From positions 1 through 15,068 of the forward strand of contig UQNO01000044.1 in NCBI GenBank assembly GCA_900542475.1: a stretch of DNA of 15,068 bases, given 5' to 3'. This document shows positions 13,905 through 15,068 of this stretch, piece after piece. This DNA is from an uncultured Bacteroidota bacterium (GTDB lineage Bacteria > Bacteroidota > Bacteroidia > Bacteroidales > F082). A program made the position numbers and the translations under genes. A model generated the notes under the pieces. That model had not been told where the DNA came from, ran no database searches, and saw only the letters and a list, made by a program, of their open reading frames with translations. The number at the start of each line of letters is the position of its first letter. Within the stretch, counting starts at the first letter, position 1.

Positions 13905-14519
13905 TTAAACGGTTTTAATGTATTTTACAGACACACCGTAAATACGTTTCAATTTTTCAACAATTCTGTCGGAGTCGCTTTGTCTAATTGATATTTCGAG
14001 GCGGCAATTCATTTCGAATTTCGGGTTCTGTTGTTCGATATTTTCGTCTTTAAGGATGCGCATCACCTCGTTGAGGAGCGGGTAGTCGAATTCGAGGGCA
14101 TATATCTCGTCGATTGTTTTTTCAACAACGGCGCAGTTGTCGAGGGCTTCGCGCGCCGAAGTCTTGTAGGCATTGATAAGCCCTGGCACGCCGAGCAGTT
14201 GTCCGCCGAAGTAACGAGTCACCACCACGCACACGTTTGTGACGTCTTTCGACAAAATCTGATTCAATATAGGCTTGCCGGCGGTGCCGGACGGCTCGCC
14301 GTCGTCAGAAGAGCGGTAGCACGCCTTGTCGGGGCCGATCATGAAGGCATAGCAATGGTGCTTCGCGTCAAAATATTTCTTGCGAATCTCGGCAACGCGC
14401 TCTTTCACCTCCGCCTCGGAATGCACAGGGAAAGCCTCGGCGATGAACTTGGAGCCTTTCTCTTTGTACAACCCATCTCCCTTCGTGGCAACTATTTTAT
14501 ATGAATCCTCGAATAACAT
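13905..14519 (-). CDS. yigZ: YigZ/IMPACT-family protein (UPF0029)
   Basis: The 204-residue protein is full length for the bacterial YigZ family, related to the N-terminal domain of eukaryotic IMPACT. It has the hallmark blocks KEKGSKFIA (19-27), DAKHHCYAF (51-59), SSDDGEPSGTAGKPIL (70-85) and VVVTRYFGGQLLGVPGLINAY (98-118). The C-terminal part is the ferredoxin-like domain seen in E. coli YigZ. The family's cellular role is not firmly known, and links to translation or stress have been proposed for relatives. The ATG at 14519 (MLFEDSYKIV) matches family starts. A longer frame to 14588 would run into the repeat array. The -7 box is only four bases before this ATG, which suggests a leaderless or nearly leaderless message. 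Confidence 0.93.
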   Translation of the reverse strand: MLFEDSYKIVATKGDGLYKEKGSKFIAEAFPVHSEAEVKERVAEIRKKYFDAKHHCYAFMIGPDKACYRSSDDGEPSGTAGKPILNQILSKDVTNVCVVVTRYFGGQLLGVPGLINAYKTSAREALDNCAVVEKTIDEIYALEFDYPLLNEVMRILKDENIEQQNPKFEMNCRLEISIRQSDSDRIVEKLKRIYGVSVKYIKTV

Positions 14520-14523
14520 TTTG

Positions 14524-14531
14524 CAAAAATA
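14524..14531 (-). promoter_or_regulatory. -7 box immediately before yigZ
   Basis: TATTTTTG on the minus strand matches TAnnTTTG and ends four bases before the yigZ ATG. The predicted transcription start would fall at or next to the start codon. No good -33 box is visible. Confidence 0.5.
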
Positions 14532-14583
14532 GACATTTTTTTGTTTTCCACGCGGAAATTGTGGTAACAGCGATAATTCCCAC

Positions 14584-15068
14584 GTCATTTCGACCGGAGC
14601 GAAGCGAAGTGGAGAAATCTACGACAAACGAAATCCCTTCATTTCTACCGAAGTGGAGACCTGAGCGAAGCGAAAGCATTCACCTTTGGTGAATAAATCT
14701 ACGACTAACGAAAGTCCATGAGCACTCGATTGCCGGAGATTTCTCGACAAGCTCGAAATGACGGAAGTGACAAACTCGAAATGACATCATTCAATCCGTC
14801 ATTTCGACCGGAGCGGAACGAAGTGGAGCGGAGTGGAGAAATCTACGACTAACGAAAAGCCGTCATTTCGACCGGAGCGGAACGAAGTGGAGCGGAGTGG
14901 AGAAATCTACGACAAACGAAAGTCCATGAGTACTCGATTGCCGGAAATTTCTCGACAAGCTCGAAATGACAGGAAGAGACAAACTCGAAACGACATCATT
15001 CAATCCGTCATTTCGACCGGAGCGAAGCGGAGTGGAGAAATCTACGACAAACGAAATCCCTTCATTTC
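14584..15068. repeat. Interspersed repeat array of GTCATTTCGACC...GAGAAATCT modules
   Basis: Four left-arm modules start with GTCATTTCGACCGGAGCG and end GGAGAAATCT, at 14584-14620, 14798-14844, 14862-14908 and 15007-15043. Two inverted right arms of related sequence (CTCGACAAGCTCGAAATGAC and preceding bases) lie at 14736-14762 and 14944-14970. Left and right arms are inverted copies at their ends, so each pair can fold into a long imperfect hairpin. A larger unit of about 209 bases is duplicated (14696-14797 with 14905-15006). The last module repeats the continuation of the first (CGAAATCCCTTCATTTC), so the array likely goes on beyond the window. No transposase or coding gene is present. It looks like a small non-autonomous or REP-like intergenic family of a kind I recall from Bacteroidota genomes. 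Confidence 0.88.
14678..14694. repeat. Short perfect hairpin inside the repeat array
   Basis: ATTCACC (14678-14684) and GGTGAAT (14688-14694) form a perfect 7-pair stem with a TTT loop. It stands where other modules have the GGAGTGGAGAAATCT end, so this module variant has had its tail replaced. Confidence 0.7.

Noticed and set aside
14031..14504. Plus-strand open frame of 157 codons opposite yigZ
   Set aside because: It is antisense to conserved YigZ motifs, and the yigZ reading is decisive.
1..15068. tRNA, rRNA or riboswitch genes
   Set aside because: No cloverleaf, rRNA-like or known riboswitch sequence was recognised by eye in any gap. The valS leader is only about 15 bases, too short for a T-box.

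Overview
The window looks like a chromosomal segment of a member of the Bacteroidales (phylum Bacteroidota). Three things suggest this. Most credible starts have Bacteroidota-type promoters (-7 box TAnnTTTG, sometimes a TTTG -33 box 17-20 bases upstream) rather than Shine-Dalgarno sites. The short tetrapyrrole-methylase-type methyltransferase and the peptide transporter resemble Bacteroidota forms. The right edge carries an intergenic repeat array of a kind recalled from Bacteroidota genomes. Genus cannot be told from the sequence.

There are two contrasting halves. Positions 1 to about 6900 are very AT-rich and hold accessory genes. On the minus strand, reading right to left, these are: an Abi-family (HEPN RNase-like) abortive-infection gene that is broken (nonsense codon plus frameshift, 6895-6033); a gene with likely relation to the OGG-fold DNA glycosylase-like family, with its own good promoter (5907-5194); an unknown basic protein (4474-3908); an overlapping pair of unknown acidic proteins (3870-2747); and a two-gene unit with its own promoter, encoding a coiled-coil/TPR protein (2662-875) and a zinc-ribbon, coiled-coil, two-helix membrane protein (858-127). 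One plus-strand gene interrupts this: a HigA-like helix-turn-helix regulator (4795-5172) whose promoter lies within two direct repeats that look like its operator. This resembles a small defence or mobile-gene island. None of the unknown genes can be assigned a proven function from the sequence.

Positions about 6950 to 14520 are more GC-rich and hold core genes: valS (minus), a POT-family peptide transporter diverging from it (plus), an RsmI-like methyltransferase six bases downstream of dnaA (both minus, likely one operon), and a YigZ/IMPACT-family protein (minus). Clear hairpins end valS, the transporter and the helix-turn-helix gene. A perfect valS terminator hairpin marks the border between the two halves.

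From 14584 to the right edge there is no gene but a nested array of GTCATTTCGACC...GAGAAATCT repeat modules with inverted partners and a higher-order duplication of about 209 bases. It appears to run on past the window.

The best candidates for something undescribed are the TPR/zinc-ribbon-membrane pair with its neighbours, and the OGG-fold-like gene beside the decayed Abi gene. The case for both rests on context, not on recognised function.
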